Below, piece by piece: positions 51,601-56,599 of a stretch of 64,000 nt of DNA. The DNA is taken from assembly GCA_017591395.1 (NCBI GenBank), contig WEDG01007181.1, positions 96,886 through 160,885 of the forward strand, read 5' to 3'. This DNA is from Schistocephalus solidus. Lineage: Eukaryota; Platyhelminthes; Cestoda; Diphyllobothriidea; Diphyllobothriidae. The notes under the pieces were generated by a model that saw only the letters and a program-made list of their open reading frames with translations, was not told the DNA's origin and searched no databases. The position numbers were made by a program, and so were the translations under genes. How positions within the stretch are numbered: position 1 is the first letter of the stretch; each line of letters begins with the position of its first letter.

Positions 51601-54600
51601 AGCATTACAGTAGCTTATTGTGCCCAAACGAGTCAGGGGGGTTATTTAGGGTATAATAATGGCCTCAGGACAACCGCAAGGAGTCTCTGGAGAGGAGGAA
51701 GACAACGGAGCCCTCTTAGACCCACAAAGAGGACGAGTCAACTGAAAGTTAGAGAAGCTTAGAAGAAGAAGGGAACCGGTAGGCTAGAATGTGTTACAAA
51801 ATTTAAATATTTCACACCCGAGTGTCAAGTTGCGTGTAAGTTTACAGGCCGTATCCACTGATACAGAGAGTGCTGCTTGCATGGCATATAGCGCCCTGTA
51901 GACAGCTGGCTGGAATGTTAACTTTTGCTGATAAGGCCCCAGCACTAAATTCGTACAATCCAGCAGGCGGAAATTTACATTCCGCCCCAGCAACTGTGGT
52001 GTCCATCAAGGTGCCAGCCTATCACCTCACCCCTTCTTCCTCAACACTGACGAGTTGAGATCACCAAACGACTGTCTGCATATAAAATATGCTGATTATA
52101 TGGCTGTTGGCCATCCTCTTATAAATCAGATACACCTACAGTCTCTGAGGGACGACCTGGACGATGTCTCAGCATGGTTGTGATAAAATGGTCTGCAAAT
52201 CAACCAGGATAAATCTATCCAGTGTTTTTTGCCTGCGATCCTCTCGTAGTCCTGAATCCCTAGACGTCTTTTCCAACGAGGGATCCTCCTTCCGGTACCT
52301 TGGCGTTACTCTGACAGCCAATCTTTCATTCTGCCTTTATACTAATACTCTTTTTGCTAAAACACGTAAAAGTCTTTATTATATCCGTCGTTTGCGTTTA
52401 TATCACATACCTCAAGTCCTTATTTGGCGATTTATAGATGCATGTATTCCTCCCTTCATCCCTTATTGTTCTCCCGTGATTTTTCCAGCTTTGCTTAAAC
52501 AGCGTTTGCTGATTTTCAAACGAATCCTTGGGATGATCTCTCTTGTTGCCGGTTTTTCTTATAATATTTTAGTGAATACGAGACGATACGACACTTCACA
52601 ACAGTCATGCAATTTGCTAAGCGAGATCTTGATGATGTTACTCATCCTCGCCACTCCAACCTCATTGCCGTGAAGTCTTCCCATCCCAAGTGCCGAGGCT
52701 TTCAGCATATTGCTTGCTGTACATCGGCATATCAGCGCTCTTTTTTGTCACTTCTAGAACGAGGCATGGTAACGTCCATCTCTAGCGCCACTGTGGCTTA
52801 ATTGGTTGACAGCGGTCACCGTGTAGACGCCAACGAAGCATTACCTGTCATCCATAATGTGCCGAAGAAACACTCCAAGTTCCTGCGTCAGCAGATACTT
52901 GCGACGGCAGAGGCCATACGGTCAACCAATCCAACCTTAGGCTCACAAAAAAACGTTTATAGTGGCCTGATGCTCCCTTGGCCGAAGACGACTTCAGCAT
53001 ACGTTTCACACCTGCCACGTCGCGCTACATCGACGAAGCAGAAACCTAACTAATGATCTGACACCTCCCCCTCCTATTAAATTGTCCTATTCTTCTCAGT
53101 GAATGGAGCCATTTTTGCGGAAATTTTGAAGGGTACTCTCAGTATAAAGTATATTTCTCTCCTTTCCTTATGACTGACCCCTCTGGGACCGTCTCCTGGG
53201 TTTTCTAACATGCCCCTCTCTTCTTCTTCTTCCGCCTCCTCCTCGTCGTTTAAATAAGATCTGCCTATTCAACTTCAAGTATCCCCGTTCTCAACAGGGC
53301 CAAATCACCCTGACAATTGTAACTGACTAGCAATCAGTTTAGTAATCAAGCGACTGAAATAAAGGGTCAACAGTTTGGTGTGCAAGTCAGTCGAGGGTGT
53401 GTGAGATAGGGTAGTTACAAGGGGGGGTGGGGGGTGAAAAGAACGGGAGAGGGGGGTATTGTGCACCCTACTGTCTACAACTGGTATACTTTGTCTTAAA
53501 CGTCGTGACTAGAAGTCGGAATTATAAATCAAAAACAGCGCGCAGGTACCAGGGTTTAATCAGAAAATTCTAAAGGAAGTATCCGTAGATAACGGGGCTA
53601 TTAGGTGACACGGGTGTCTGTGTAATGCAGTTTGTCCGGAGTATTGCTAAAAAGGAATGCGCATTGCATTGCAGACGGATAGGTGATGACGGATAAAAAT
53701 AAGCCCGTTAAGGCGTCCATGAGAAGTTGTCCTGAACCATCTTCTCACAAACCACTTTAGATTTCATTTTAAGTGAAACTGAGTCTGAGAAATCCTTGAC
53801 TAAATTTATCTAGAGTTTGCCAAAATAGCCGGATGTCGAAATAAATATGGGGTCTGGAAGTTAAGCCGACACCGGAATGACCACATCCAGCCAGCCCGCC
53901 TGCCGTCATCAGGTGGAGATGCTTTAAAACCAAACAGCAAGCCGGAGCGTTGAACCGGGTGGTGGGGTTAATGACCGCAAAGCAAGACTCTAATTATTGA
54001 GACGGTTGAGATGGAGGATCAACAAACGCGAGTTCAGACTCGCCTGAGACTCGAATGGCACCGGCTGGTGAGGACACAAACCAGAAATGGCCACTCCATT
54101 AGTCTCGAGCCTTGATTGCTAGTGGTTATGCTACCTACCTGCCGTGAATCCTCGCCCCTTGAAGAGGAAAGGCTGAAAGGTCTGTTCTGCCTTCCAAAAT
54201 CCAGAAGCAATTGGTGCAGGCCATTCCATGCACTCAACCAATGGAAAATCAGGTTAACTTAAGAAAAACTGGAGGGGAACTACTGACGAGTAATCTGACG
54301 TTCAGTTAAAATTCCACTTTCTCTCAGAAAGCAACAAAAATGAGCGTTTGCCCTCGTCTAAATCACCGACTTAGTCTTATGGGTGTATGGTAAAAGAATT
54401 CTTGTTAGATTAAAATACAGCAACCCTTTCCGTGTTCCCCCACCTCTGAAATCCACTGTATCCCACGAACGCGGCAACCTCCAGCTCCATTCCGAAGTCA
54501 TTGTTACAGGCTGTTTAGTAGCGCGCACGCTTCTAAACCACGCATTTCCTAGCAAGCCCTAAATCTTGTACGTATTGAAGCTTGCCGTACGGCCGAAAGT

Positions 54601-55256
54601 CATTATGGTGACATTTTACACACTACCAATAGAAAACAGTCACCGCAGAAAGTTATCACAGTTTGTTTTTTCGCGGCCTTATGGCATAAGCTGCTGCCAA
54701 GAAACTTAGGAAGGTGAACATAACTTTGAATGTATCATTTACGACGTAGATAGCCACACATCGGTCGAACCATTGTAAGCCAATAAAACGAATCCAGCGA
54801 ATATATTGTAGAAAGTAACATTGCTACAGTCGATAAGTAAATGCCAACGTCTACCGGAGAAAAATAGGATGTAGCAGCGTAAGGGGAAGGAATGGTTACT
54901 GTTTAGGCTCAGAGTCCGTCCAAACGATACTTAGCCTATGTGGGTAGAAACGCAGTAAAATTACAGGCACACACTAAAAAATGCTAAAATAGCATGAGTA
55001 CCGTATTTGACGAGGCAGATATCGCCAACGACGATTTCACCAACGAGGCACTCAAAGAATTCATTGTCACGCATCACGGAGATGCGATGGTCTGATTCGA
55101 TTTTGTCCTGAAGACCGCGAAACTGGCGTTCCTTCTGCCAGTCGTTTACAGCCGTCACGAGGACGACAACCAGAACTGCACCCAGGATCGCCACGCCCTC
55201 GATCCAGCCCGCATCGCCCTCCGTCTCGTCTCCACCCGGGGGGTTGCCGCCGCTGT
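9464..55256 (-). CDS. Plasma-membrane Ca2+-transporting ATPase (PMCA), partial gene, 11 exons in window
   Basis: P2B-type ATPase that exports cytosolic Ca2+ across the plasma membrane using ATP and is normally activated by calmodulin. Eleven minus-strand exons translate to a continuous PMCA-like protein: WIEGVAIL and [13 protein letters not shown] (TM2/actuator), SLTGEAD (actuator TGE loop), [10 protein letters not shown] (TM4), CSDKTGTLT (phosphorylated Asp), [10 protein letters not shown] (nucleotide site), [20 protein letters not shown] (hinge), [12 protein letters not shown] (TM6) and [20 protein letters not shown] (TM7-8 region). Exons at 55002-55256, 51396-51521, 42308?-42476, 39035-39280?, 38660-38877, 27975-28214, 20780-21030, 15452-15597, 12956-13656, 10721-10934 and 9464-9681 join in frame, with exon 3/4 unresolved. 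I did not find the N-terminus and TM1 exons between 55.3 and 64 kb, nor the TM9-10 and C-tail exons below 9.4 kb. Introns hold most of the transposons of the window. The family identification is secure. Confidence 0.96.
10320..10385. repeat. Imperfect GAT/GGT trinucleotide tract
   Basis: Runs of GATGAT, GGTGGTGGT and GATGAGGATGATGAGCAGCA in the intron between PMCA exons 10 and 11. Simple sequence only. Confidence 0.9.
10721..10934 (-). CDS. PMCA exon 10: TM6 and loop
   Basis: The acceptor is AAATTGCAG|GAC and the donor GGAG|GTTTGT (phase 1). It encodes [40 protein letters not shown] and [20 protein letters not shown]. The Asn and Asp of TM6 (VNLIMDT) bind Ca2+ in the family. The Gln that precedes DSPLK in other PMCAs is absent with this splice choice. 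Confidence 0.96.
10935..12955. other. PMCA intron 9, little recognisable content
   Basis: No coding feature recognised. 11785-11835 holds a SINE-B core fragment (GGGTTGGGTATGACTGGCTG and CGGCTAATAAGCC). 12660-12720 has a few telomere-like GGGTTAG words. The rest shows no repeat or gene signal I can name. Confidence 0.55.
12956..13656 (-). CDS. PMCA exon 9: end of nucleotide-binding domain, hinge, TM5
   Basis: The largest exon, 701 nt. The acceptor TTGTACAG|GC completes a Gly codon. It encodes [99 protein letters not shown] and TM5 ([19 protein letters not shown]). TGDGxNDxPAL is the P-type hinge that closes the phosphorylation domain. The donor is ATAACG|GTAAGT, phase 0. Confidence 0.97.
13657..15000. 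other. PMCA intron 8, no recognised feature
   Basis: AT-leaning intronic sequence without open frames resembling any family I know. A SINE-A copy begins at about 15005. Confidence 0.5.
15005..15170 (-). repeat. tRNA-derived SINE (family A-tRNA), partial
   Basis: The minus strand has a tRNA-like head: GGACCTCGTAGCTCAGTTGC (A box), then ACCCACGCC in inverted form and a B-box-like GTGGGTTCTAATCCCACC. Flanked by TTGACCCACTTGTGAAAAAC, as in the 19860 and 20340 copies. Substitutions in the B box make it unlikely to be a functional tRNA. Confidence 0.75.
15452..15597 (-). CDS. PMCA exon 8: nucleotide-binding domain, continued
   Basis: The acceptor CACTCAG|A completes the Lys codon of exon 7. It encodes [20 protein letters not shown] and then [20 protein letters not shown], matching the family segment VIEPMAxDGLRTIxxAY. 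The donor is CCCG|GTAAAT, phase 1. Confidence 0.95.
16380..18955 (+). mobile_element. RTE-like LINE, decayed, nearly full length
   Basis: The best frame, 16705-17562, is an APE-type endonuclease: [69 protein letters not shown] and [18 protein letters not shown]. Catalytic-type Glu, Asp and His positions are recognisable (SDHVLV at the end). RT pieces follow in shifting frames: [76 protein letters not shown] and FLDFTTTF. Its tail reads RHA*RFNT..DIIETG at about 18900-18950. Stops and frameshifts make it inactive. A 5' leader begins near 16380. Confidence 0.88.
18960..19330. repeat. Long imperfect AGT/GTA trinucleotide tract
   Basis: About 370 bp dominated by AGT, AGC and ATT triplets (GTAGTAGTAGTAGTAGCAGC and variants). 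It starts immediately after the RTE LINE tail, so it may have grown from the 3' repeat that such LINEs carry. An open frame on the minus strand here is Thr/Asn-rich repeat translation, not a gene. Confidence 0.9.
19678..19748 (-). ncRNA. Hammerhead-ribozyme-like motif, decayed copy
   Basis: The minus strand reads CCA-CTGATGA, a stem pairing GTTGG with CCGGT by wobbles, then GGAACACGTGTC|TGGGC. The core CTGATGA, the self-complementary ACACGTGT helix III and CCA/TGG helix I match the intact copy at 22476. The GAA box is changed (A13 to G), so it is probably inactive. Confidence 0.6.
19850..20375. repeat. Inverted pair of tRNA-derived SINEs
   Basis: The minus-strand copy (19855-20065) and plus-strand copy (20085-20370) face each other. 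Each has a tRNA-like head, GGCCTCGTAGCTCAG.TGGCT and GTGGGTTCGAATCC.ACC, bounded by TTGACCCACTTGTG. The acceptor-like ends GGCCTCG/CGAGGCC pair in the consensus. The anticodon arm is irregular, so these are SINEs rather than tRNA genes. A transcript through both would fold into a long hairpin. Confidence 0.85.
20497..20567 (+). ncRNA. Hammerhead-ribozyme-like motif, core-mutated copy
   Basis: CCCA-CTTATGA-GCCGG ... CCGGC-GAA-ATAC-GTGT-C. Helix II (GCCGG/CCGGC) and helix III (with a wobble) are intact. The invariant G of CTGA is T, and helix I 3' is GAGG, so it is predicted inactive. Same repeat family as 22476 and 19678. Confidence 0.65.
20780..21030 (-). CDS. PMCA exon 7: nucleotide-binding domain
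   Basis: The acceptor is GCTTTTTTAG|CCA and the donor AAAAA|GTGAGT (phase 2). It encodes [36 protein letters not shown] and [16 protein letters not shown]. These match the PMCA N-domain motifs GNKTEC, FNSxRKSMST and the ATP-contacting KGASE. The exon lies between a hammerhead-containing repeat at 20.5 kb and repeat-poor intron. Confidence 0.96.
22285..22306. repeat. (TA)n microsatellite
   Basis: About eleven TA dinucleotides between intronic sequence and the start of a Penelope-type terminal repeat. Confidence 0.95.
22310..22440 (+). repeat. Dispersed repeat shared with 46130-46260 (inverted)
   Basis: GGTCTGACCCTAAAA, GTCATGTC, ACCTGACTCCATGTCC and AATTATTTT-like ends recur in reverse complement at 46130-46260. 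It lies directly upstream of the hammerhead repeat and PLE-1, so it may be part of that element's terminal repeat. Confidence 0.7.
22476..22547 (+). ncRNA. Hammerhead ribozyme, canonical core
   Basis: All parts are present in order: helix I 5' strand CCCA (22476-22479); core CTGAGGA (CUGANGA, 22480-22486); helix II GCCGA/TCGGC (22487-22491 with 22527-22531) enclosing a 35-nt loop; GAA (22532-22534); helix III ACAC/GTGT with no loop; C17 at 22543; helix I 3' strand TGGG (22544-22547). The predicted cleavage is after GTGTC. Because helix III is the palindrome ACACGTGT, pairing between two molecules (a dimeric hammerhead) is likely. It lies upstream of PLE-1. Hammerheads of this small type are known in Penelope-like elements. 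Confidence 0.85.
22590..22655. repeat. (AT)n microsatellite abutting PLE-1
   Basis: About 60 bp of AT dinucleotides with one TT interruption, between the hammerhead repeat and the 5' end of PLE-1. Confidence 0.95.
22660..24640 (+). mobile_element. Penelope-like element PLE-1, decayed
   Basis: Frames in order: N-terminal region ([20 protein letters not shown]), RT pieces ([24 protein letters not shown] text with frameshifts, [20 protein letters not shown] text at 23280), catalytic YVDDTF at about 23569-23586, [20 protein letters not shown] and [19 protein letters not shown], then a GIY-YIG endonuclease remnant ([37 protein letters not shown]). RT plus a C-terminal GIY-YIG nuclease defines Penelope elements. 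Multiple stops and frameshifts, so not active. The 3' end carries a hammerhead-like motif at 24538. Confidence 0.88.
24538..24581 (+). ncRNA. Hammerhead-like motif at PLE-1 3' end
   Basis: TATCT-CCGATGA-T, then helix II GCGCTC/GAGTGT with loop AAGTAC, GAAACGTC, then GGATG. Helix I TATCT/GGATG pairs over 5 bp with two wobbles. The core has C where U4 is expected (CCGATGA), and one base is unpaired before helix II. ACGT is self-complementary, again suggesting dimer formation. The same variant recurs at 29473. Confidence 0.6.
24640..25470. other. Intron segment, AT-rich, no gene
   Basis: AT-rich sequence with a short cluster of telomere-like words at 24850-24900 (CCCAAACCTAACCCTAACC). No open frame resembling a family and no clear mobile element. 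Confidence 0.55.
25480..26495 (+). mobile_element. Mariner-family DNA transposon, dead copy
   Basis: Interrupted transposase text on the plus strand: [20 protein letters not shown] (about 25690-25750), [38 protein letters not shown] (first catalytic Asp in DEK), [30 protein letters not shown] and [20 protein letters not shown], the mariner PHPPYSPDLxPxDY block, where the third catalytic Asp is replaced by Gly. Many stops. I could not identify terminal inverted repeats with confidence, so the ends are approximate. Confidence 0.82.
27165..27925 (-). repeat. Two tandem family A repeat units with CA-rich borders
   Basis: Units at about 27165-27545 and 27555-27925 each start near ACAGTTCGACCGTCGTAGT or CCAGTTCGACCGCCGTAGTT, share CCACCGTATGCT, GGTGACT, GATAGTAG, CTCTCTC and GTGTCA, and end CGTTTAGGGGGCA followed by ACACAC. 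A third single copy with the same CA borders is at 47520-47905. Each unit is about 380 bp. Confidence 0.8.
27975..28214 (-). CDS. PMCA exon 6: phosphorylation site (DKTGTLT)
   Basis: The acceptor is CTAAG|GAC and the donor TTG|GTAAGC; both ends are phase 0 (80 codons). It begins [20 protein letters not shown] and then [17 protein letters not shown]. The Asp of DKTGT, near 28147, is the catalytic aspartate phosphorylated by ATP. The remainder ([10 protein letters not shown]...[14 protein letters not shown]) is the usual variable start of the nucleotide-binding domain. Confidence 0.97.
28530..28740 (-). mobile_element. RTE-like LINE fragment
   Basis: The minus strand encodes [20 protein letters not shown] and [20 protein letters not shown], aligning with the RT-upstream region of the RTE LINE at 17870-18100 ([20 protein letters not shown]). 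It lies inside the intron just upstream of PMCA exon 6. Truncated at both ends. Confidence 0.75.
29320..29440. repeat. Two (TA)n microsatellites
   Basis: TA runs at 29320-29350 and 29412-29440. The second borders a hairpin that contains a hammerhead-like core. A shorter run is at 29597-29611. Confidence 0.95.
29439..29560 (+). repeat. Hairpin flanking a hammerhead-like core
   Basis: 29439-29471 (GGAAGGAGAAGATAAGGCGA...) is the reverse complement of 29527-29559 (...GCCTTATCTTCTCCTTCC). The arms are about 33 bp with a spacer of about 55 bp. The spacer holds CTCCGATGATGCGCTC and GAGTGTGAAACGTCAGA. It resembles a Penelope terminus left without its body. Confidence 0.85.
29473..29515 (+). ncRNA. 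Hammerhead-like motif inside hairpin
   Basis: ATCT-CCGATGA-T-GCGCTC...GAGTGT-GAAACGTC-AGA. Helix I TCT/AGA pairs perfectly over 3 bp. The core variant CCGATGA and the unpaired T are identical to the PLE-1 copy at 24538, so the variant predates the dispersal of these copies. Confidence 0.6.
29715..29870. repeat. SINE-B pieces forming a hairpin
   Basis: 29782-29807 (ATCAGCCAGTCATACCCAAT) and its complement ending near 29847 (ATTGGGTATGACTGGCTGAT) are separated by about 14 bp. The left side continues into the SINE-B body (AATTGAAACCGACAAATGCA, TTCTGGCTTCTTAGCC). This is an opposed pair of SINE fragments. Confidence 0.85.
29900..32490. other. PMCA intron 5 segment, nothing recognised
   Basis: No coding feature, tRNA or repeat copy that I could match within the window. 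Only short frames without family resemblance. Confidence 0.5.
32505..32720 (+). repeat. Diverged family A repeat, opposite orientation
   Basis: CACCGGGTGGGGGAGG, GCAGTAGATGCAGCGCAA and TAGTTCACGCGCAAG correspond to 62220-62310 (CACCGGGCTCGGGTGGGGGA, GCGGTAGCTGCAGCGCAAGG). A heavily substituted single copy. Confidence 0.65.
32725..34240. other. Intron segment, nothing recognised
   Basis: Unique-looking sequence without a supportable gene or mobile element, up to the left terminal repeat of PLE-2. Confidence 0.5.
34308..34352 (-). ncRNA. Hammerhead-like motif in PLE-2 left terminal repeat
   Basis: The minus strand reads ACT-CTGATGA-T-GGAAGC...GCTTTC-GAAACGTC-CGT. The core CTGATGA and GAAAC are intact. 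Helix II GGAAGC/GCTTTC has 6 bp with loop GAGAAG and one unpaired T before it. Helix I is weak here because the 3' strand is CGT rather than AGT. Confidence 0.65.
35968..36012 (+). ncRNA. Hammerhead-like motif in PLE-2 right terminal repeat
   Basis: ACC-CTGATGA-T-GGAAGC...GCTTTC-GAAACGTC-AGTA. Core and helix II are identical to the 34308 copy. Here the 3' helix I strand is AGT while the 5' strand is ACC; the other copy has ACT. The ancestor probably had ACT/AGT. Plus-strand orientation, opposite to the element body. Confidence 0.65.
36078..36141. repeat. (TA)n microsatellite
   Basis: About 30 TA dinucleotides joining the PLE-2 right terminal repeat to a SINE-B copy. TA runs are the 3' tail of SINE-B in this window. 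Confidence 0.95.
36120..36320 (-). repeat. tRNA-derived SINE (family B), best copy
   Basis: The minus strand starts with a tRNA-like head (GAGCCCGTGGCTCAATGGTA A box; GCGGGTTCGAATCCC B box), then the body GATTGGGTATGACTGGCTGA, CGGCTAATAAGCCAGAAATG, CATTCCGGTCTCCCTTGTCT and CGGTTCCAAATTATCAA, and a long TA tail. Internal pol III boxes are recognisable. It defines family B used for the other copies. Confidence 0.85.
36330..36570. repeat. Inverted repeat with arms of about 115 bp and almost no loop
   Basis: 36335-36447 (CACCGATCTGCTTAGGAACA, GTCGCATAGCGACGTGTAGT, ATATGTTGATAATTTGGAAC) is mirrored by 36462-36565 (AATTATCAACATATACTACA, CGTCGCTATGCGAC, ATGTTCCTACAGATCGGTGA). A related single arm is at 29625-29740. 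Such palindromes are prone to assembly or cloning artefacts. Confidence 0.85.
36568..36628. repeat. (TA)n microsatellite abutting PLE-3
   Basis: About 30 TA repeats directly next to the 3' terminal repeat of PLE-3. Confidence 0.95.
36640..38565 (-). mobile_element. Penelope-like element PLE-3, with direct terminal repeats and palm deletion
   Basis: Minus strand: N-terminal region ([20 protein letters not shown]), RT ([57 protein letters not shown]), then an abrupt jump to [19 protein letters not shown], so the YVDDTF palm segment is deleted. A degenerate GIY-YIG part ([27 protein letters not shown]) and tail follow. The terminal repeats 36640-36780 and 38420-38565 are in the same orientation (GGCATCCCAAGAA, GTCGTCAGAC / ATCGTCAGAC). 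Confidence 0.88.
38660..38877 (-). CDS. PMCA exon 5: TM3-TM4 with PEGLP motif; GC donor
   Basis: The acceptor CTTTTTAG|GC completes the Gly codon of exon 4. It encodes TM3 ([17 protein letters not shown]), an extracellular loop, TM4 ([20 protein letters not shown]) and AYSVKKMMK. The Glu of PEGLP is a Ca2+-coordinating residue in the family. The exon must end after AAG, because exon 6 continues [11 protein letters not shown]. The intron therefore starts GCAAGT, making this a GC-AG intron with otherwise consensus context. Confidence 0.96.
39035..39280 (-). CDS. PMCA exon 4: phospholipid-responsive linker before TM3
   Basis: It encodes a variable linker ([20 protein letters not shown]...), then a lysine-rich stretch ([12 protein letters not shown]) and [19 protein letters not shown]. 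The last part corresponds to the family motif SVLQxKLxxLAxxIGxxG leading into TM3. In PMCAs this basic region binds acidic phospholipids. The donor is GTGG|GTGAGT, phase 1. Possible acceptors are at 39280, 39274 and 39267. Only the last, phase 2, joins directly with the 42308 donor. Confidence 0.88.
39285..42200. other. PMCA intron 3, no recognised gene
   Basis: AT-rich intron. A purine-rich GGA tract is at 41500-41540. I found no transposon coding text. If an optional PMCA site-A exon exists, it should lie in this interval; I could not identify one by eye. Confidence 0.5.
42308..42476 (-). CDS. PMCA exon 3: end of actuator domain, alternative-splice site A region
   Basis: The acceptor CTTCTTCACAG|GC restores the split Gly codon of exon 2 and gives [20 protein letters not shown] and [14 protein letters not shown], then a diverged linker. 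The 3' boundary is uncertain. The frame stays open to a TAG at 42202-42204 that abuts a strong-looking donor GTATGC. A weaker donor, CGCAG|GTCACG at 42308, would leave phase 2. In vertebrate PMCAs this position is splice site A, so an optional exon may be involved. Start and identity are firm; the end is provisional. Confidence 0.85.
42480..43740. other. Intron segment, nothing recognised
   Basis: No gene or repeat copy recognised between PMCA exon 3 and PLE-4. A G-run is present at 42540-42552. Confidence 0.5.
43745..44690 (-). mobile_element. PLE-4, left arm: RT N-terminal half
   Basis: Minus-strand RT text: [24 protein letters not shown] start near 44480, [70 protein letters not shown], then [20 protein letters not shown] and LVFSSYP, ending in a G-rich tract at 43760. 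It stops just before YVDDTF. The right arm at 44697 continues the protein but on the opposite strand. Confidence 0.85.
44697..46125 (+). mobile_element. PLE-4, right arm: RT C-terminal half, GIY-YIG nuclease and 3' tail
   Basis: Open frame 44687-45592: [56 protein letters not shown] (about 44897-44940), [58 protein letters not shown] and [14 protein letters not shown]. The second Cys of the CxxC (PCQDC) is Arg here (PRQDC) and the Gly of YxGxT is lost, so the nuclease is likely dead. Then an in-frame stop and the tail frame [20 protein letters not shown]. The 3' tail 45780-46120 equals the complement of 34430-34790 but stops before the hammerhead. Confidence 0.9.
46130..46260 (-). repeat. Dispersed repeat, inverted copy of 22310-22440
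   Basis: AAAAGGACATGGAGTCAGGT, GTCAGACCTGAAGTTTCAAT and GGGTCGAAGACAATCA match the complement of 22310-22440. It directly follows the truncated PLE-4 tail. Confidence 0.75.
46270..47515. other. Intron segment, nothing recognised
   Basis: No supportable gene or repeat copy. Several short frames lack family resemblance. Confidence 0.5.
47520..47905 (-). repeat. Family A repeat, single complete unit
   Basis: The borders are CACACACACACAC then GACAGTTCGACCGTCGTAGT at one end, and CGTGGCCCGTTTAGGGC then ACACACAC at the other. The interior shares CGATGTCCACCGTATGCTCC, ACCGCACTCTC, CCCGGTGTCA and GGTTGGCGCGGC with the other copies. About 370 bp. Confidence 0.82.
47910..51390. other. PMCA intron 2 segment, nothing recognised
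   Basis: Includes C-rich stretches near 48030-48180. I found no convincing coding family, RNA gene or repeated unit. Confidence 0.5.
51396..51521 (-). CDS. PMCA exon 2: actuator domain TGE loop
   Basis: It joins exon 1 as [17 protein letters not shown], then [19 protein letters not shown] and LLSG. SLTGE is the actuator loop that dephosphorylates the Asp-phosphate intermediate. The acceptor is CTTTTAG|GG and the donor CTCTG|GTGCGT, phase 1. The length of 126 nt fits the phases on both sides. Confidence 0.95.
51990..53065 (+). mobile_element. CR1/Jockey-like LINE reverse transcriptase 3' remnant
   Basis: Frame pieces: [10 protein letters not shown] (damaged Y-A-D-D box), [60 protein letters not shown] and [16 protein letters not shown], then [15 protein letters not shown] and [20 protein letters not shown]. 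This is the thumb and C-terminal part typical of non-LTR RTs whose 3' third reads ...YLGVxL...RRLR...YCSP. Frameshifted and truncated at the 5' end. It lies between PMCA exons 1 and 2. Confidence 0.8.
53070..55000. other. Intron segment with weak SINE-B traces
   Basis: 53840-53910 and 54060-54140 contain words of the SINE-B body (GACACCGGAATGACCACATC; ACCAGAAATGGCCACTCCAT). No gene recognised. Confidence 0.5.
55002..55256 (-). CDS. PMCA exon 1 of window: TM2 and start of actuator domain
   Basis: The acceptor is a T-rich tract ending TTTTTTTAG and the donor is TACG|GTACTC. It enters after 1 nt of a codon and leaves in phase 1. It encodes a Gly/Glu/Asp-rich loop ([20 protein letters not shown]) between TM1 and TM2, the hydrophobic TM2 ([15 protein letters not shown]), [18 protein letters not shown] and [14 protein letters not shown]. 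This matches the conserved PMCA start of the actuator domain. The extracellular loop is short and Gly/Pro-rich. Confidence 0.95.
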
Positions 55257-55424
55257 CTAAAAAAAGAGAATCAACCGGAAAACAGCGCAAATATCTATGC
55301 GTGTAATGCGTGCAGTTCGAACACATCTTAAGTCGGACAGCTGAAAGAAGGAAGCACGAACAGGCAAGACGACGTTTTGGAGTAGAGACGACATAAAGCC
55401 GAACGTCGTGCACATCGTGCGGCG

Positions 55425-55612
55425 ATACGTTTCTGGCCGTAGAGGCTAAGCAATTTAGAGAAAGAAATTAACTTGACGATACCCAATGAACCAATGAACC
55501 AATGACCAATGAATCAATGAACCAATGACCAATGAACCAATTACCCAATACGTTTCTGGCCGTAGAGGCTAAGCAATTTAGAGAAAGAAATTAACTTGAC
55601 GATACCCTATGA
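55425..55612. repeat. Direct repeat of about 65 bp flanking an AATGAACC-type tract
   Basis: Units 55425-55489 and 55548-55612 are almost identical (ATACGTTTCTGGCCGTAGAG ... TTAACTTGACGATACCC). Between them are repeats of AATGAACC and AATGACC. It begins about 170 bp upstream of PMCA exon 1. Confidence 0.92.
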
Positions 55613-55629
55613 ATCAATATTTTACCATT

Positions 55630-55800
55630 TCGTTTGACCCACATTCTATAAACACGGTAAACTCAGTGGAAGTCGAAACCGAAACAGCAAAGGGAAGTTT
55701 TTAGTACAGGCAGAGCTCCAGCCAAATGAGCTACGAGAAAACATCGGGAGCCGTGAGAATAAACACACTAAGGACAAGTTAATCAATCAGCTTAATGCAA
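55630..55800 (-). repeat. tRNA-derived SINE (family A-tRNA), degraded
   Basis: The minus strand contains TCGTAGCTCATTTGGCTGGA and a broken B box, bounded by TTGACCCACATT and GGGAGCCGTGAG. Orientation is opposite to the following array. Confidence 0.7.
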
Positions 55801-55819
55801 CGTAAGGAGCACCAAACAA

Positions 55820-56595
55820 AATATTCAAATCTGCAAAAATCCGCGATTAAATAATCGTGCCTGATGCTAGATGGATTGCTCAGTAAATCCTGCTTGTGCA
55901 GTCTGCTTTATCTATCAAAAGGGGTGGATTTCACACGCTGCAGGGCGTGTAAATTGACCCAAGTGTGATTATACTCACGGCTGTCAGTGGAGATTCGTAG
56001 CTCAGTTGGCTTGAGCATTGGGTGAACTAAAGCCTTCCCCTTGACAGCGTGGGTTGAAATCCCACCGAGGCCGCCAAGATTTTCAAAAATGATTCGAATA
56101 AATTTTTAAAATCTGCCAAAATTCTCTACTAATTAATTGTGTCTCGTAGTTATCTCGTGAATTCTACATTGATTGCTTAGGAAATCCTGGTTTTTCAGTC
56201 AGTTTACCATATCAGAATTGGTGGATACCATACTTTTCAGTAGGCTGGGCGAGTAATTTGACGCATTTGCGAATATATTCAGAGCTACCGGTGTGGCATC
56301 GTAGCTCAGTTGGCTAGGGCGTTGGCTGTATTAAGCCTTCCATTGGCTGGCCTTGGTTCGAATACCACCGAGTCCGCCAAGTTTTTCGCAAATGGTTCAA
56401 CCAATTATATAAATCTGCCAAAATTCTCTACTAATATATTTTGCTTGGTATTTGTCGGATTCTAGATTGATTGATTGATTGTTTGGGCAGTCAGCTGACT
56501 CTATTAGAATTGGTGTATTCCATACGTTGCCGTTGCTGGGCGGTTAACTTGATCAAAGTGTGATTATACTCACGGATTCTGGAGGGGCCTCCTGT
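55820..56595 (+). repeat. Tandem array of tRNA-derived SINE units
   Basis: Three head-to-tail units of about 290 bp, with tRNA-like heads at 55990-56075, 56292-56380 and a truncated third near 56575. Shared words: CTACTAATTAATTGTG, GATTGATTGCTTAGGAAATC, CAGAATTGGTGGAT, GTGATTATACTCACGG, TCGTAGCTCAGTTGGCT and AAAGCCTTCCCCTTG. The same unit occurs singly at 20085-20370. Heads carry substitutions, so functional tRNAs are unlikely. Confidence 0.85.
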
Positions 56596-56599
56596 GTTT

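Noticed and set aside
55820..56595. CRISPR-like array
   Set aside because: The repeated units are about 290 bp with tRNA-like heads in a eukaryotic intron; no short repeat-spacer pattern.
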